56,951 bases of DNA. Origin: Bacteroidota bacterium (lineage in GTDB: Bacteria; Bacteroidota; Bacteroidia; JAFLBG01). The DNA lies in assembly GCA_017303975.1 (NCBI GenBank), contig JAFLBG010000020.1, positions 1-56,951 on the forward strand. The letters run 5' to 3'. Under the pieces are notes generated by a model. It did not search any database. It had not been told where the DNA came from and saw nothing but the letters and a program-made list of their open reading frames with translations. Both the position numbers and the translations under genes were made by a program. The first letter of the stretch is position 1, and each line of letters begins with the position of its first letter. Below, in pieces: positions 9,380-18,530 of this stretch.

Positions 9380-9624
9380 TGATATTTTACTAATTTTGGT
9401 TAAATATATAAAAAGTCTTGCTATCGCAATCTGATATAAGCTAATTTTTACTTTTTCCTTTGATGATTTAAGTCCCGCTAATGTGACTTAAGTAATTCTT
9501 ATTGATATGCGGATATTTTGATTTTTGTTATTCCTGTTGTGATTATTTCAATTTGTAAACTGTTATTTATTTTAGCATTTGATAATTTATAAATACTTTT
9601 ACTATTCAAACAATGAAATAATAA

Positions 9625-10602
9625 ATGAAAGTTCTAATTACAGGCGTAGCGGGTTTTGTTGGATCTAACTTGTTAAAATTGCTTCTTACAAATGGTTGTG
9701 AGGTGGTTGGGGTCGATAACTTTAGCTTTGGTTTTAGGCGCAATATCGAACCATTTTTAACTAATAAGAAATTTACTTTTTATGAAAAAGATTTAAGAGA
9801 TATTGAATCACTAACAAAAATAAAATGCGATGTAATAGTTCATCTTGCATCTCAAAAAATACCTAGATATAGTACAGCCCTTTGTACTCTAGAAGATAAT
9901 GCTTCTATGTTAAAGAACGTTATAAATAAGTGTAAAAAAGATAAAATAAAATTAGTATTTGCCTCTACTTCCGATGTTTATGGAAAGAATCCAATTTTAC
10001 CATATCATGAAGAGTCTGATTTATTATTGGGACCTACTACGGTTAAAAGATGGGCGTATGCACTCTCTAAAATATATGCTGAACAGCTTATAATTGCCAA
10101 TAATCAAGAATTTGATTTGGAGTTTACCATAATGCGTTTTTTTGGTTCTTACGGAGTTAATCAAAATACTACTTGGTGGGGAGGCCCTCAGTCGGTGTTT
10201 ATTCAAAATATTCTGGAAGATAAACCTATTGAAATTCATGGAGATGGTTCTCAAACAAGAACATTTACATATGTAGCAGATACAGTTCAAGGGGTAGAGA
10301 AATGTATTTTCCACCAAAATTCTAAAAATGAGATATTTAATATTGCTAGCGAGCCAACACAAGAAATAACTATACTTAATTTAGCCAAACTTATTTGGAA
10401 ATTAATGAAAGACGATTCAAGTGCTCCAAATATTAAAATGATTCCTTATTCAACATTTGGAAAATATGAAGATGTAATGAGAAGGGTTCCTTCAATTGAT
10501 AAAATAAAACAAAAATTGGACTATGAACCTAAATTTAATTTAGAACAAGGCTTGACTGAGGCCATTAAATGGCAGTCTAACTTGCTAGCTCAACCAATTT
10601 AA
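9625..10602 (+). CDS. NAD-dependent nucleotide-sugar epimerase/dehydratase
   Basis: This 325-residue protein is an extended short-chain dehydrogenase. The Rossmann glycine motif is GVAGFVGS at residues 7-14, a DNFSFG acidic/nucleotide contact follows strand 2, and the catalytic pair is Tyr145-x3-Lys149 (WAYALSK) with the serine in the preceding ASTSDVYG. The C-terminal half has the IHGDGSQTRTFTYVAD motif that contacts the nucleotide-sugar. It would epimerise or dehydrate an NDP-hexose for the polysaccharide; the family includes UDP-glucose 4-epimerases and dTDP/GDP-sugar enzymes, and the substrate cannot be fixed. It is followed by the DPM1-like GT2 ten bases later. Confidence 0.86.
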   Translation: MKVLITGVAGFVGSNLLKLLLTNGCEVVGVDNFSFGFRRNIEPFLTNKKFTFYEKDLRDIESLTKIKCDVIVHLASQKIPRYSTALCTLEDNASMLKNVINKCKKDKIKLVFASTSDVYGKNPILPYHEESDLLLGPTTVKRWAYALSKIYAEQLIIANNQEFDLEFTIMRFFGSYGVNQNTTWWGGPQSVFIQNILEDKPIEIHGDGSQTRTFTYVADTVQGVEKCIFHQNSKNEIFNIASEPTQEITILNLAKLIWKLMKDDSSAPNIKMIPYSTFGKYEDVMRRVPSIDKIKQKLDYEPKFNLEQGLTEAIKWQSNLLAQPI

Positions 10603-10612
10603 TTTATTTAGG

Positions 10613-11347
10613 ATGACTAATTATTTTTTGATACCCGTTTTTAATGAAGAACTTAATTTACCTACTCTTTGTTCAAACCTTAAGAGCACACTTGTTGGTG
10701 AAAGTAATTTTTATGTATTTGTAGATGATGGATCGTCCGATAATTCAGTCCAAATAATTAGAAGAGAGCTTGCAGATAAGGAATTTATTATTCTTGGAGA
10801 CGGAACAAATAATGGACCGGGCTTTTCCTTTAATATTGGTTTTGAGTGGATTATAGCAAACTCTAAATCTCAAGATGATATTGTTATAACGCTAGAGGCA
10901 GATAATACCTCTGATATAAAATTGTTGCCCAAAATGGTTGTTATTTCAAAACTTGGATTCGACCTGGTTCTAGCTTCAGTTTATGCTCAAGGAGGCGGAT
11001 TTGAAAAAACTTCCTTTTTTCGAAAAATATTATCGATGATTGCCAATTTTTTCTTTAGATCAATATTTGATGTAAAGGTTTTGACCCTTAGCTCTTTTTA
11101 TAGAGTTTATAGTTCAGATATTTTAAGGACCATAAAGCAGTCGAATGGTGTAATTATAAACGAGAAAGGATTTATTTGTATGTTAGAAATTTTGTTGAAA
11201 TCTGTAGCGTGTAATGCTTCAATCATTGAAGTTCCAATGAAATTACACTCTTCCAAGCGTCAAGGTAAGTCTAAAATGAAGATACTTAAAACTAGCATGT
11301 CTTATTTAAAGTTTCTTCTTAAGCATAAATTTGTAGGTAATAAATAA
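10613..11347 (+). CDS. DPM1-like family 2 glycosyltransferase (polyprenyl-phosphate sugar synthase type)
   Basis: The 244-residue soluble protein is a GT2 enzyme: FLIPVFNEELNLPTL at the start, VDDGSSDNS at residues 38-45, and ITLEADNTSD at 91-100 providing the acidic metal site. The NGPGFSFNIGFEW segment and the short length without C-terminal membrane helices resemble dolichol-phosphate-mannose synthase and bacterial relatives that load a sugar onto polyprenyl phosphate. The next gene is a GT-C-like membrane protein of the kind that uses such lipid-linked donors, which supports this reading. The alternative is an ordinary GT2 that extends the repeat unit. Confidence 0.78.
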   Translation: MTNYFLIPVFNEELNLPTLCSNLKSTLVGESNFYVFVDDGSSDNSVQIIRRELADKEFIILGDGTNNGPGFSFNIGFEWIIANSKSQDDIVITLEADNTSDIKLLPKMVVISKLGFDLVLASVYAQGGGFEKTSFFRKILSMIANFFFRSIFDVKVLTLSSFYRVYSSDILRTIKQSNGVIINEKGFICMLEILLKSVACNASIIEVPMKLHSSKRQGKSKMKILKTSMSYLKFLLKHKFVGNK

Positions 11348-11373
11348 TCGTTGTAATAATTAATTTTTTTTCA

Positions 11374-13107
11374 TTGAATAGATCTATTAAAGCTTTATCT
11401 AGAACTTTTTTTTTAAATGCATTGGATTTTCGTTCATTGGAACGCAGACTTTTGCTTTTTGTTTTATGTTGTTCTGTTTTTATGAAATGGATTTTGATTA
11501 ACTATGGAATTCCCTACAAAATTCATGTTGATGAGATGGCGATATTAACAGATCCTTTTAAGATTCTTTTGATGTATGCTGAAGGTAATTTTTCTACTCC
11601 AACGAATATTCTAAACTGGCTTTATTTAATCTGGTATGCTATAGTTTTTGCAATCGGACTTATTTTTAATCAATGGGATAACTTTGCTGAATTTAAGTTG
11701 TTCATGATTTCAGAGAATTCATCATTTTTATTGAGTGGAAGAATGTTTTCTCTATTGATAAGTACATTTGGTTCTTTAGTTTTAACGAAGCTTATTTTTA
11801 AAATAACGCCAGCTGCTATTTTTCGAATAATATTCTCGCTTATAGTAGTATTTAATCCAATTGAAATAAATGCAAATAATTGGGTTAAATTCGACCCTTT
11901 GGCATATTTATCATATGCCCTTATATTACATACCGCCCATAGATATTTTATAGAGAATAACCACGAAAAGCGCAAACTCTTATATACATTTTTAATTTTG
12001 GCATTGGCTGTAAGAATAGAGACAATAGGGTTTTTAATCGGATGTTTTCTTTTTGATATTTTTTGTTTTAGGGGTGAAATCTCTAAATTAGAAAAATTAA
12101 AACATGCGTTACCAACTATCATAAAATCATTTTTATTTTATGCAATACTTACGCTTCTTCCTTTTGTATTATTATATAAATATTTGCATCCAGTTGCTTT
12201 GGGTTTAACAAATTCAGAAACTTTTGAGCAAGCAATTGTTTCAAAATTAATAAAGCAGTCAGGCTCTGTTATTACTAACATATTAAACTCTTCCTATTAT
12301 TTACAAGCATTATTTGCATTGTTAGGTCCAGTATTGATTATTGTTTTTTTTATCAATGCCAGAAAAAAAAAATTAGGTTTTGTTTATTTCTCTTTTTTTG
12401 TACTAGCGCTTGTCTTAACACTTTTTTTTGTGAAGCACACTCATTATTTATTAGGGGTTTCGGTTTTGATTATCTATTCTGCGCTAATATTTATTTCAGG
12501 TATAAGGTCATATAGGGTTAGATATTTATGTTCTATGTTTACTTTAATTTGGATGGTAAGTTACGATGCTTCATTACTATATCAGGTATTGTCTGTCGGA
12601 GATGTAAGAGTTCAGGTTAAGGATTATCTAATGAAAAATACAACTTCAAATGATTATATTTTTGTGGAAGGAGTGTTTTCTCAAATAAAGGACTCTCCGG
12701 AAAGGTATGGTTTGCGAAGTATTGCATCTAAGGAATTGGGAGGAGGGACTGGTTTATCTACCGAATTGTTAAGCAAAACGCTTAAAAAGGAAGATACAAG
12801 AAATATTATTGAAGTATCCGATTATGATTATTATAAAGGAAGTAAGTATGAAGGAGTTTTTACAAATAAACATGATACAAATCAATTTAAGTTGTTGAAG
12901 CCAAAGTATTTTTTGTTTGAAGGTGGGGATTATTGGGATTATAAAATGGAAAAGAAGCTAAATAATAATATTCACCAAGACTTCTATAAGTTTATACTAA
13001 GTTATTATGTCTTAGATAAATCATTTTTGTATGACATAAATGACCCAAGATTAAAATATAAGAACCACTATTATTTTATTCCTTTTTTGGTTTATAAATT
13101 AAAGTAA
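11374..13107 (+). CDS. GT-C-like membrane glycosyltransferase (GT39/ArnT-related)
   Basis: The 577-residue protein has about ten membrane helices in its first 420 residues and a soluble C-terminal domain of about 150 residues. The first periplasmic loop contains HVDEMAIL, an acidic motif in the position where GT39/ArnT/Pmt enzymes have their catalytic aspartate and glutamate. Such enzymes use polyprenyl-phosphate sugars to glycosylate a periplasmic acceptor. The upstream DPM1-like gene could make the donor. The first in-frame start is a TTG at 11374; a later ATG near residue 38 would remove residues before the first helix, so the exact start is uncertain. Family assignment rests on topology and the loop motif. 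Confidence 0.68.
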   Translation: MNRSIKALSRTFFLNALDFRSLERRLLLFVLCCSVFMKWILINYGIPYKIHVDEMAILTDPFKILLMYAEGNFSTPTNILNWLYLIWYAIVFAIGLIFNQWDNFAEFKLFMISENSSFLLSGRMFSLLISTFGSLVLTKLIFKITPAAIFRIIFSLIVVFNPIEINANNWVKFDPLAYLSYALILHTAHRYFIENNHEKRKLLYTFLILALAVRIETIGFLIGCFLFDIFCFRGEISKLEKLKHALPTIIKSFLFYAILTLLPFVLLYKYLHPVALGLTNSETFEQAIVSKLIKQSGSVITNILNSSYYLQALFALLGPVLIIVFFINARKKKLGFVYFSFFVLALVLTLFFVKHTHYLLGVSVLIIYSALIFISGIRSYRVRYLCSMFTLIWMVSYDASLLYQVLSVGDVRVQVKDYLMKNTTSNDYIFVEGVFSQIKDSPERYGLRSIASKELGGGTGLSTELLSKTLKKEDTRNIIEVSDYDYYKGSKYEGVFTNKHDTNQFKLLKPKYFLFEGGDYWDYKMEKKLNNNIHQDFYKFILSYYVLDKSFLYDINDPRLKYKNHYYFIPFLVYKLK

Positions 13108-13147
13108 CTTCGTTTTTAACTAACTTGTACTAAATTTTATACAGATT

Positions 13148-14152
13148 ATGTTTACTAATAAATCTATATTAATAACAGGTGGCACGGGCTCGCTTGGAAG
13201 AGAACTAGTTAGTTTGATACTGGATAAATGGCCAGCTGTAAAACGACTGGTAATTTACTCTAGAGATGAGCAAAAGCAATATCAAATGGCTCAAGATTTC
13301 CCTGAGTCTAAATTCCCCGCAATTCGTTATTTTATTGGTGACGTAAGAGACTTTGTTAGATTAAAACGTGCATTTGAAGGTATCGATTATGTTATCCATG
13401 CCGCTGCCATGAAACATGTTCATATTGCAGAGTATAATCCTGATGAGTGTGTTAAAACAAATATTGGAGGAGCTGAAAATGTAATTAGGGCAGCGCTAGA
13501 GTCAAATGTATCTAGAGTTGTAGCCCTTTCTACAGACAAGGCGTGTGCACCAATTAATTTGTATGGAGCCACTAAACTGGCATCGGATAAGCTTTTTATA
13601 GCTGCAAATAATATTAGAGGAAATAGGGACCTAAAGTTCTCTGTTGTTAGATATGGTAATGTTATGGGTTCTAATGGTTCTGTTATGCCTTTTTTTATAA
13701 AGAAAAGAGAAAGTGGTATTTTACCAATAACAGACCCTAATATGACAAGATTTAATATTTCTCTAGAAGATGGAGCTAATATGGTTTTATTCGCTTTGGA
13801 CAATGCTTGGGGTGGAGAGTTATACGTTCCTAAAATTCCATCTTATAAAATAACAGATGTTGCGAAGGCTATAGGGCCAGATTGTAAATTAGAAATAGTT
13901 GGTATACGCCCAGGAGAGAAGGTTCATGAGGAAATGATTACTGCTTCAGATTCATTTACAACTTACGATTTAGGCAAGTACTACACCATTCTACCCCAAC
14001 AACCAACATGGGATTTATCCGACTTTATAAAACACTTTAGTGCAAAAAAAGTTGTCGAAGGTTTTACATATAATTCTGGTGCTAATTCAGAATGGCTTGA
14101 TGTGAATGCGTTGTCAAGTCTAATAAAGCATCACGTTGAAAAAAAAATGTAG
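13148..14152 (+). CDS. pseB: UDP-N-acetylglucosamine 4,6-dehydratase (inverting), pseudaminic acid pathway step 1
   Basis: PseB converts UDP-GlcNAc to UDP-2-acetamido-2,6-dideoxy-beta-L-arabino-hexos-4-ulose. The 334-residue protein matches PseB in length and motifs: GGTGSLGR at residues 11-18 for NADP binding, HAAAMKHVHIAEYNP at about 84-98, and the catalytic Asp130-Lys131 with Tyr139-x3-Lys143 in STDKACAPINLYGATK. The DK pair is typical of the soluble inverting dehydratases (FlaA1/PseB) and distinguishes it from the membrane-bound WbpM type. The gene opens a run of 17 closely spaced genes; pseC begins two bases after its stop. Confidence 0.94.
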   Translation: MFTNKSILITGGTGSLGRELVSLILDKWPAVKRLVIYSRDEQKQYQMAQDFPESKFPAIRYFIGDVRDFVRLKRAFEGIDYVIHAAAMKHVHIAEYNPDECVKTNIGGAENVIRAALESNVSRVVALSTDKACAPINLYGATKLASDKLFIAANNIRGNRDLKFSVVRYGNVMGSNGSVMPFFIKKRESGILPITDPNMTRFNISLEDGANMVLFALDNAWGGELYVPKIPSYKITDVAKAIGPDCKLEIVGIRPGEKVHEEMITASDSFTTYDLGKYYTILPQQPTWDLSDFIKHFSAKKVVEGFTYNSGANSEWLDVNALSSLIKHHVEKKM

Positions 14153-14154
14153 TT

Positions 14155-15309
14155 ATGAAACCAATTCCTTATGGTAGACAGAACATTTCTCAAGAAGATA
14201 TACAAGCTGTCGTTGATATACTTCAGTCTGATTATTTAACTCAAGGACCTGCTGTTATAGAATTTGAAAAGAAGTTTGCAGAATATATTGGTTCGCAATA
14301 TGCCGTTGCTGTTTCAAACGGTACTGCTGCATTACATTTATGTACTTTGGCTCTAAATGTTTCAGTTGGAGATAAAGTGATAACTACCCCAATAACTTTT
14401 GCTGCTTCCGCAAATTGCATTAGATATTGCGGTGGAGATGTATTGTTTGCAGATATTGACCCTAATACATTTTTGATTGATATAAATGAGGTTGAAAAGC
14501 TTTTTAAAAAGCATCCTAAAGGATCTATTAAAGGTATTATTCCTGTTGATTTTTCTGGTGCCCCGGTAGATTTAGAACAATTAAGAAAATTAGCTGAATA
14601 TTATGGTTGTTGGATTATTGAAGATGCCTGCCATGCTCCTGGAGGATTTATTAGAGATTCAAAAGGCATTAAACAAAATTGTGGCAATGGCGTTTATGCT
14701 GATTTTGCTATTTTCTCATTTCATCCCGTAAAGCACATTGCTACTGGAGAAGGAGGGATGATTACAACAAATAATAAAGATTTGTATGAGAAGCTTTTAA
14801 TTTTAAGAACTCATGGAATTACAAAGGATGTTGGCTTATTAACTGAAAATCATGGTTCTTGGTATTATGAAATGCAGCAATTGGGTTATAATTATCGTAT
14901 GCCAGATATTCTTTGCGCCTTAGGCATTTCTCAATTGAAAAGAGCAGAAGATGGTCTAATCCAAAGAAAGAAAATCGCTGATGTATATAGAAATGCTTTT
15001 AAGAATAATCCTAATATTCAGCTTCAGACTGAAGTTGAAGGGCACGCCTATCATTTGTTTGTGATACAAGTTCAAAATAGGTTAGGGTTGTATAATTATT
15101 TAAGAGAGAAGAATATTTTTGCTCAGATTCATTATATCCCAGTTCATACGATGCCTTATTATAAGCAACTGGGCTGGAAAAATGGCGACTTCTTAAAAGC
15201 TGAAAATTATTATCAACACTGTATTAGCTTACCTATTTATCCAACTTTAACAGATTTGGAGCAGAAATATGTCATCAATTGTGTAAACGATTTTTTTAGC
15301 CAGAATTAG
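14155..15309 (+). CDS. pseC: UDP-4-keto sugar 4-aminotransferase, pseudaminic acid pathway step 2
   Basis: PseC transfers an amino group from glutamate to C-4 of the PseB product. The 384-residue protein is a DegT/DnrJ/EryC1 aminotransferase that starts IPYGRQNISQEDI as PseC proteins do. The PLP-binding lysine is Lys193 in FSFHPVKHIATGEGG; EDACHAPGG at 156-164 supplies the aspartate that contacts the pyridine nitrogen. Its place directly after pseB makes the assignment secure. Family length is about 375-390. Confidence 0.94.
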   Translation: MKPIPYGRQNISQEDIQAVVDILQSDYLTQGPAVIEFEKKFAEYIGSQYAVAVSNGTAALHLCTLALNVSVGDKVITTPITFAASANCIRYCGGDVLFADIDPNTFLIDINEVEKLFKKHPKGSIKGIIPVDFSGAPVDLEQLRKLAEYYGCWIIEDACHAPGGFIRDSKGIKQNCGNGVYADFAIFSFHPVKHIATGEGGMITTNNKDLYEKLLILRTHGITKDVGLLTENHGSWYYEMQQLGYNYRMPDILCALGISQLKRAEDGLIQRKKIADVYRNAFKNNPNIQLQTEVEGHAYHLFVIQVQNRLGLYNYLREKNIFAQIHYIPVHTMPYYKQLGWKNGDFLKAENYYQHCISLPIYPTLTDLEQKYVINCVNDFFSQN

Positions 15310-15344
15310 TTTTTTTATTGAGAATTTAAGTCTTCCATATAAAG

Positions 15345-15911
15345 ATGCGTAAGTATAAATGTTTAGGTCAAAATTCTTGGCATATAGGAGAATATAAGCT
15401 TACTCCTATTCGAGACGAGGACAAATATTTGATAATGAATTGGCGAAATGATCAAATTGATATTCTACGACAAAAACATTTGTTGACCAGGAATCAACAA
15501 GATACTTATTTTAAGAATGTAGTTTCGGGATTGTTTGATGTATTTAAGCCAGGTCAATTGCTATTTAGTTATTTTTTCAGAGATATTCTTATTGGATATG
15601 GAGGTTTGGTGCATATTGATTGGGAAAGCGAAAATGCTGAAGTTTCATTTCTATTAGAAACTAAAAGAAATAGCATTTCGAATTTATTTTTTGAGGATTT
15701 CGATAATTACCTCAAACTACTATCAAAAATAGCTTTTGGAGAATTAAAATTTAATAAGCTTCACACAACATTCTATGTTATCGACCAAAGAAAAGACTAT
15801 AAGTCTGTTTTGGAACTAAACGGGTTTGTTCAAGAGGCAAGATTACATAAACATATTCTTATTAATCACAGTTTACAGGATGTTCTTATTTATTCATTAT
15901 TTAAAAAGTAA
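15345..15911 (+). CDS. pseH: GNAT N-acetyltransferase, pseudaminic acid pathway (PseH type)
   Basis: PseH acetylates the 4-amino group made by PseC using acetyl-CoA. The 188-residue protein is the right length for PseH (about 180). It opens with the beta-strand YKLTPIRDEDKYLIMNWRN common to sugar GNATs of this type, has an IGYGGLVHIDWES strand at about residues 84-96 and ends with the typical KSVLELNGFVQEA segment. Its position after pseB-pseC supports the specific name. The conserved acetyl-CoA loop is degenerate, as in many PseH proteins, so substrate identity rests partly on context. A second GNAT lies at 21726. Confidence 0.82.
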   Translation: MRKYKCLGQNSWHIGEYKLTPIRDEDKYLIMNWRNDQIDILRQKHLLTRNQQDTYFKNVVSGLFDVFKPGQLLFSYFFRDILIGYGGLVHIDWESENAEVSFLLETKRNSISNLFFEDFDNYLKLLSKIAFGELKFNKLHTTFYVIDQRKDYKSVLELNGFVQEARLHKHILINHSLQDVLIYSLFKK

Positions 15912-15913
15912 AA

Positions 15914-16813
15914 ATGACTTTAGGCTTGCTGGTTAGTGGTTCATTAGGCTTAATAGTATTAAAGAGCCTCTTGGTAAATAAGAAGTCGATTAGTTTTGTT
16001 CTAACAGATAAAAATTCATTAGGTATTATTGAGATATGTAGAGATAATAATATTTTTTGTTTTGCAGGTAATCCTAGAAATGGTAGAGCATTAACTGTAA
16101 TTAAAGACAAAAAATGCGATATTTTGCTATCAATAAATTATCTTTTTTTGATAGAAGATGATTTAATTAATTTGCCATCTAAAAAAGTAGCAATTAATTT
16201 TCATGGATCTTTATTGCCTAAATATAGGGGGCGTACGCCCCATGTTTGGGCTATTATAAACAACGAGACTGAAACTGGAGTTACTGCACATCTTATTGAT
16301 TCGAAATGTGATACAGGCGACATTATTTCTCAAAGAAAAATTTCGATTGATAGAAATGATACAGGAGCAGATATTCTAGTAAAATTTAATTCTATTTATC
16401 CTTCTTTTGTACTAGAAATCCTAGGTCAAGTGGAAAAGGATATTGTCATTAATTCTTGCAAACAAGACGAGCAAAAGGCCACTTATTATGGTAAAAGAAC
16501 TGAATTTGACGGAGAAATAAGTTGGGATTGGCAAAAAGAACGTATTTTTAACTGGGTTCGTGCTCAGGCAAAACCTTACCCGGGAGCATTTACTTTTAAC
16601 AATGGGCAGAAAGTTATAATTCATAAAGTTGAATTCTCTGACATCGGTTTTGATTACAATGTTGTAAATGGAACAGTTGTTCTTATTGATTTGGATGGAT
16701 TTGCTCATGTTAAAACACCAAACGGATGTTTAAAGTTAGTTGATATAGAGTTTTTAGGTAAATTTGAATTAAATCAAATACTTGGAAAAGATGGAGAAGG
16801 CGTCACAGCTTAA
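15914..16813 (+). CDS. Formyltransferase-family enzyme (probable sugar N-formyltransferase)
   Basis: The 299-residue protein has a Formyl_trans_N domain with the catalytic triad Asn95-x-His97 and Asp133 (INFHGSLLPKYRG and CDTGDIIS) and a C-terminal Formyl_trans_C-like domain beginning about residue 195 (WDWQKERIFNWVRAQAKPYPG). These enzymes move a formyl group from N10-formyl-tetrahydrofolate to an amine. It is not Fmt: it sits between pseH and pseI and overlaps the pseI start, so an amino sugar or nonulosonate intermediate is the likely acceptor. N-formylated pseudaminic acid is known from bacterial glycans. Which nitrogen is formylated is not shown by the sequence. No PseG hydrolase is found in this position, where it might be expected. 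Confidence 0.85.
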   Translation: MTLGLLVSGSLGLIVLKSLLVNKKSISFVLTDKNSLGIIEICRDNNIFCFAGNPRNGRALTVIKDKKCDILLSINYLFLIEDDLINLPSKKVAINFHGSLLPKYRGRTPHVWAIINNETETGVTAHLIDSKCDTGDIISQRKISIDRNDTGADILVKFNSIYPSFVLEILGQVEKDIVINSCKQDEQKATYYGKRTEFDGEISWDWQKERIFNWVRAQAKPYPGAFTFNNGQKVIIHKVEFSDIGFDYNVVNGTVVLIDLDGFAHVKTPNGCLKLVDIEFLGKFELNQILGKDGEGVTA

Positions 16814-17828
16814 TATAAGTTCTACTAGCAGGCCTTTTATAATTGCTGAAATGAGTGGTAATCACAACCAATCATTGGACCGTGCAATGGAAATTATTAA
16901 GGCTGCTGCAGAGTCCGGAGTCAATGCAATAAAACTACAAACGTATACAGCAGATACTTTGACAATAAACCATAAAGGTGGTTTTTTTGATATAACAGAT
17001 GAAAAATCTTTGTGGGCCGGAAGAAACCTTTACGATCTTTATACACCTTGGGAATGGCATAAGCCTTTATTTGAGTATGCCAATAAATTAGGTTTAGTAG
17101 CTTTTAGCAGTCCTTTTGATGAAACTGCCGTAGATTTTTTGGAGTCTTTAAATGTACCACTTTATAAAGTAGCATCTTTTGAAAACAATCATCATCCTTT
17201 ATTAAAAAAAATAGCTAGAACTGGTAAGCCTATAATTATGAGTACAGGAATATCTTCTATTCAAGATATTTCAGAATCTGTAGAAGTTTTGATGGAGAAT
17301 GGGTGCGAAAAATTGATTTTATTAAAATGTACGAGTACATATCCCTCAACTTCAGAAAATACTAATTTGGCAACTATTCCATATCTAAAGGAGAAATTTC
17401 CCAATTGTTTGATTGGGTTAAGCGATCATACTATGGGAGTAGGTGTATCTATTGCTGCTATTGGTATGGGCGCTTGCGTAATTGAAAAACACTTTACTTT
17501 AAGAAGATCAGATGGAGGGGTTGATAGTGCATTTAGTATGGAACCAGAAGAAATGAAAGTATTGGTAGATGAGTCAGAGAAGGCTTGGCTTGCTATTGGT
17601 AAGGTTCAGTTAGAGGTTCAGCAAGTTGAGCAGAAAAGCTTACTTTTTAAGCGTTCAATATATGTAGTTAAGGATATTAATGAAGGAGAATTGCTTACGG
17701 AAGAAAATATTAGAGTTATTCGCCCTGGTAATGGAGAGCATCCAAGATATTTTGAATCACTAATAGGTAAAAAAGTAAAAAAGAAATTAGAAAAGGGCAC
17801 TCCTTTTTCAATTAAATATATTCAGTAA
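16791..17828 (+). CDS. pseI: Pseudaminic acid synthase
   Basis: PseI condenses the free 2,4-diamino-altrose derivative with phosphoenolpyruvate to form pseudaminic acid. The 345-residue protein has the NeuB-type TIM barrel with FIIAEMSGNHNQSL near the start, the IKLQTYTADTLT strand characteristic of PseI/NeuB, the LIGLSDHTMG segment, and a C-terminal SAF (antifreeze-like) domain from about residue 285 (KRSIYVVKDINEGE, then IRVIRPGNG). I place the start at the ATG 16791; a TTG at 16782 is in frame but less likely. Either way it overlaps the formyltransferase gene by 23 bases or more, implying coupled translation. Confidence 0.94.
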   Translation: MEKASQLNISSTSRPFIIAEMSGNHNQSLDRAMEIIKAAAESGVNAIKLQTYTADTLTINHKGGFFDITDEKSLWAGRNLYDLYTPWEWHKPLFEYANKLGLVAFSSPFDETAVDFLESLNVPLYKVASFENNHHPLLKKIARTGKPIIMSTGISSIQDISESVEVLMENGCEKLILLKCTSTYPSTSENTNLATIPYLKEKFPNCLIGLSDHTMGVGVSIAAIGMGACVIEKHFTLRRSDGGVDSAFSMEPEEMKVLVDESEKAWLAIGKVQLEVQQVEQKSLLFKRSIYVVKDINEGELLTEENIRVIRPGNGEHPRYFESLIGKKVKKKLEKGTPFSIKYIQ

Positions 17829-18530
17829 ATGCGCACAATAGCTATAATTACGGCAAGGGGAGGTAGCAAAAGAATACCAAGAAAGAATATTAAGCCTTTC
17901 TTAGGGAAGCCAATAATTCAATATTCAATTGAAGCTGCTATTAATTCTGAGTGCTTTGATGAGGTGATGGTATCTACAGAAGACCAGGAGATAGCTGAGT
18001 TTGCACAAAAAAATGGCGCAAATGTGCCTTTTTTTCGATCTGCTGAAAATTCAGATGACTTTTCTACTACTGCAGATGTTTTATTGGAAGTATTGTCTGA
18101 ATATAAATCAAAAGGAATTGAGTTTGATTATGCTTGTTGTATTTATCCCACAGCTCCATTCGTTTCAGCACAAAAATTGAAGCATGCTTTCGATCGGTTA
18201 GTTTCAGAAAATGCGTTGTCCGTTATTCCTATAGTAAAGTTTGGGTTTCCAATTTTGCGATCTCTTAAGCAAGAAAACGGATTTGTTGCTTTTAATTGGC
18301 CTGAATATTTAAATTCTCGATCCCAAGATTTACCTAATTCTTTTCATGATGCAGGACAGTTTTATTTTTTCAGAACTCATGATTTTTTTCGAGATAAAAA
18401 ATTATTTACATCGAAAACAATTGGTTTAGAAATGCCTGAATCAGAAGTTCAAGATATTGATAATGAGGAAGATTGGAAATTGGCGGAAATTAAATACACG
18501 TTTTTGCAAGAACGGAATAAAAAACAGTAA
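17829..18530 (+). CDS. pseF: CMP-pseudaminic acid cytidylyltransferase
   Basis: PseF activates pseudaminic acid with CTP. The 233-residue protein begins TIAIITARGGSKRIPRKN, the nucleotide-binding loop of the NeuA/KdsB family in its PseF form, followed by FLGKPIIQYSIEAA. The YPTAPF segment near residue 100 and FHDAGQFYFF near residue 175 are typical of PseF. It begins directly after the pseI stop codon with no spacer, giving the order pseI-pseF seen in many pseudaminate loci. Confidence 0.94.
   Translation: MRTIAIITARGGSKRIPRKNIKPFLGKPIIQYSIEAAINSECFDEVMVSTEDQEIAEFAQKNGANVPFFRSAENSDDFSTTADVLLEVLSEYKSKGIEFDYACCIYPTAPFVSAQKLKHAFDRLVSENALSVIPIVKFGFPILRSLKQENGFVAFNWPEYLNSRSQDLPNSFHDAGQFYFFRTHDFFRDKKLFTSKTIGLEMPESEVQDIDNEEDWKLAEIKYTFLQERNKKQ

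Noticed and set aside
15914-16813. Methionyl-tRNA formyltransferase (fmt)
   Set aside because: The family fold matches, but the gene overlaps pseI inside the pse operon and has none of the usual fmt neighbours (def, priA-fmt order); a sugar formyltransferase fits better.
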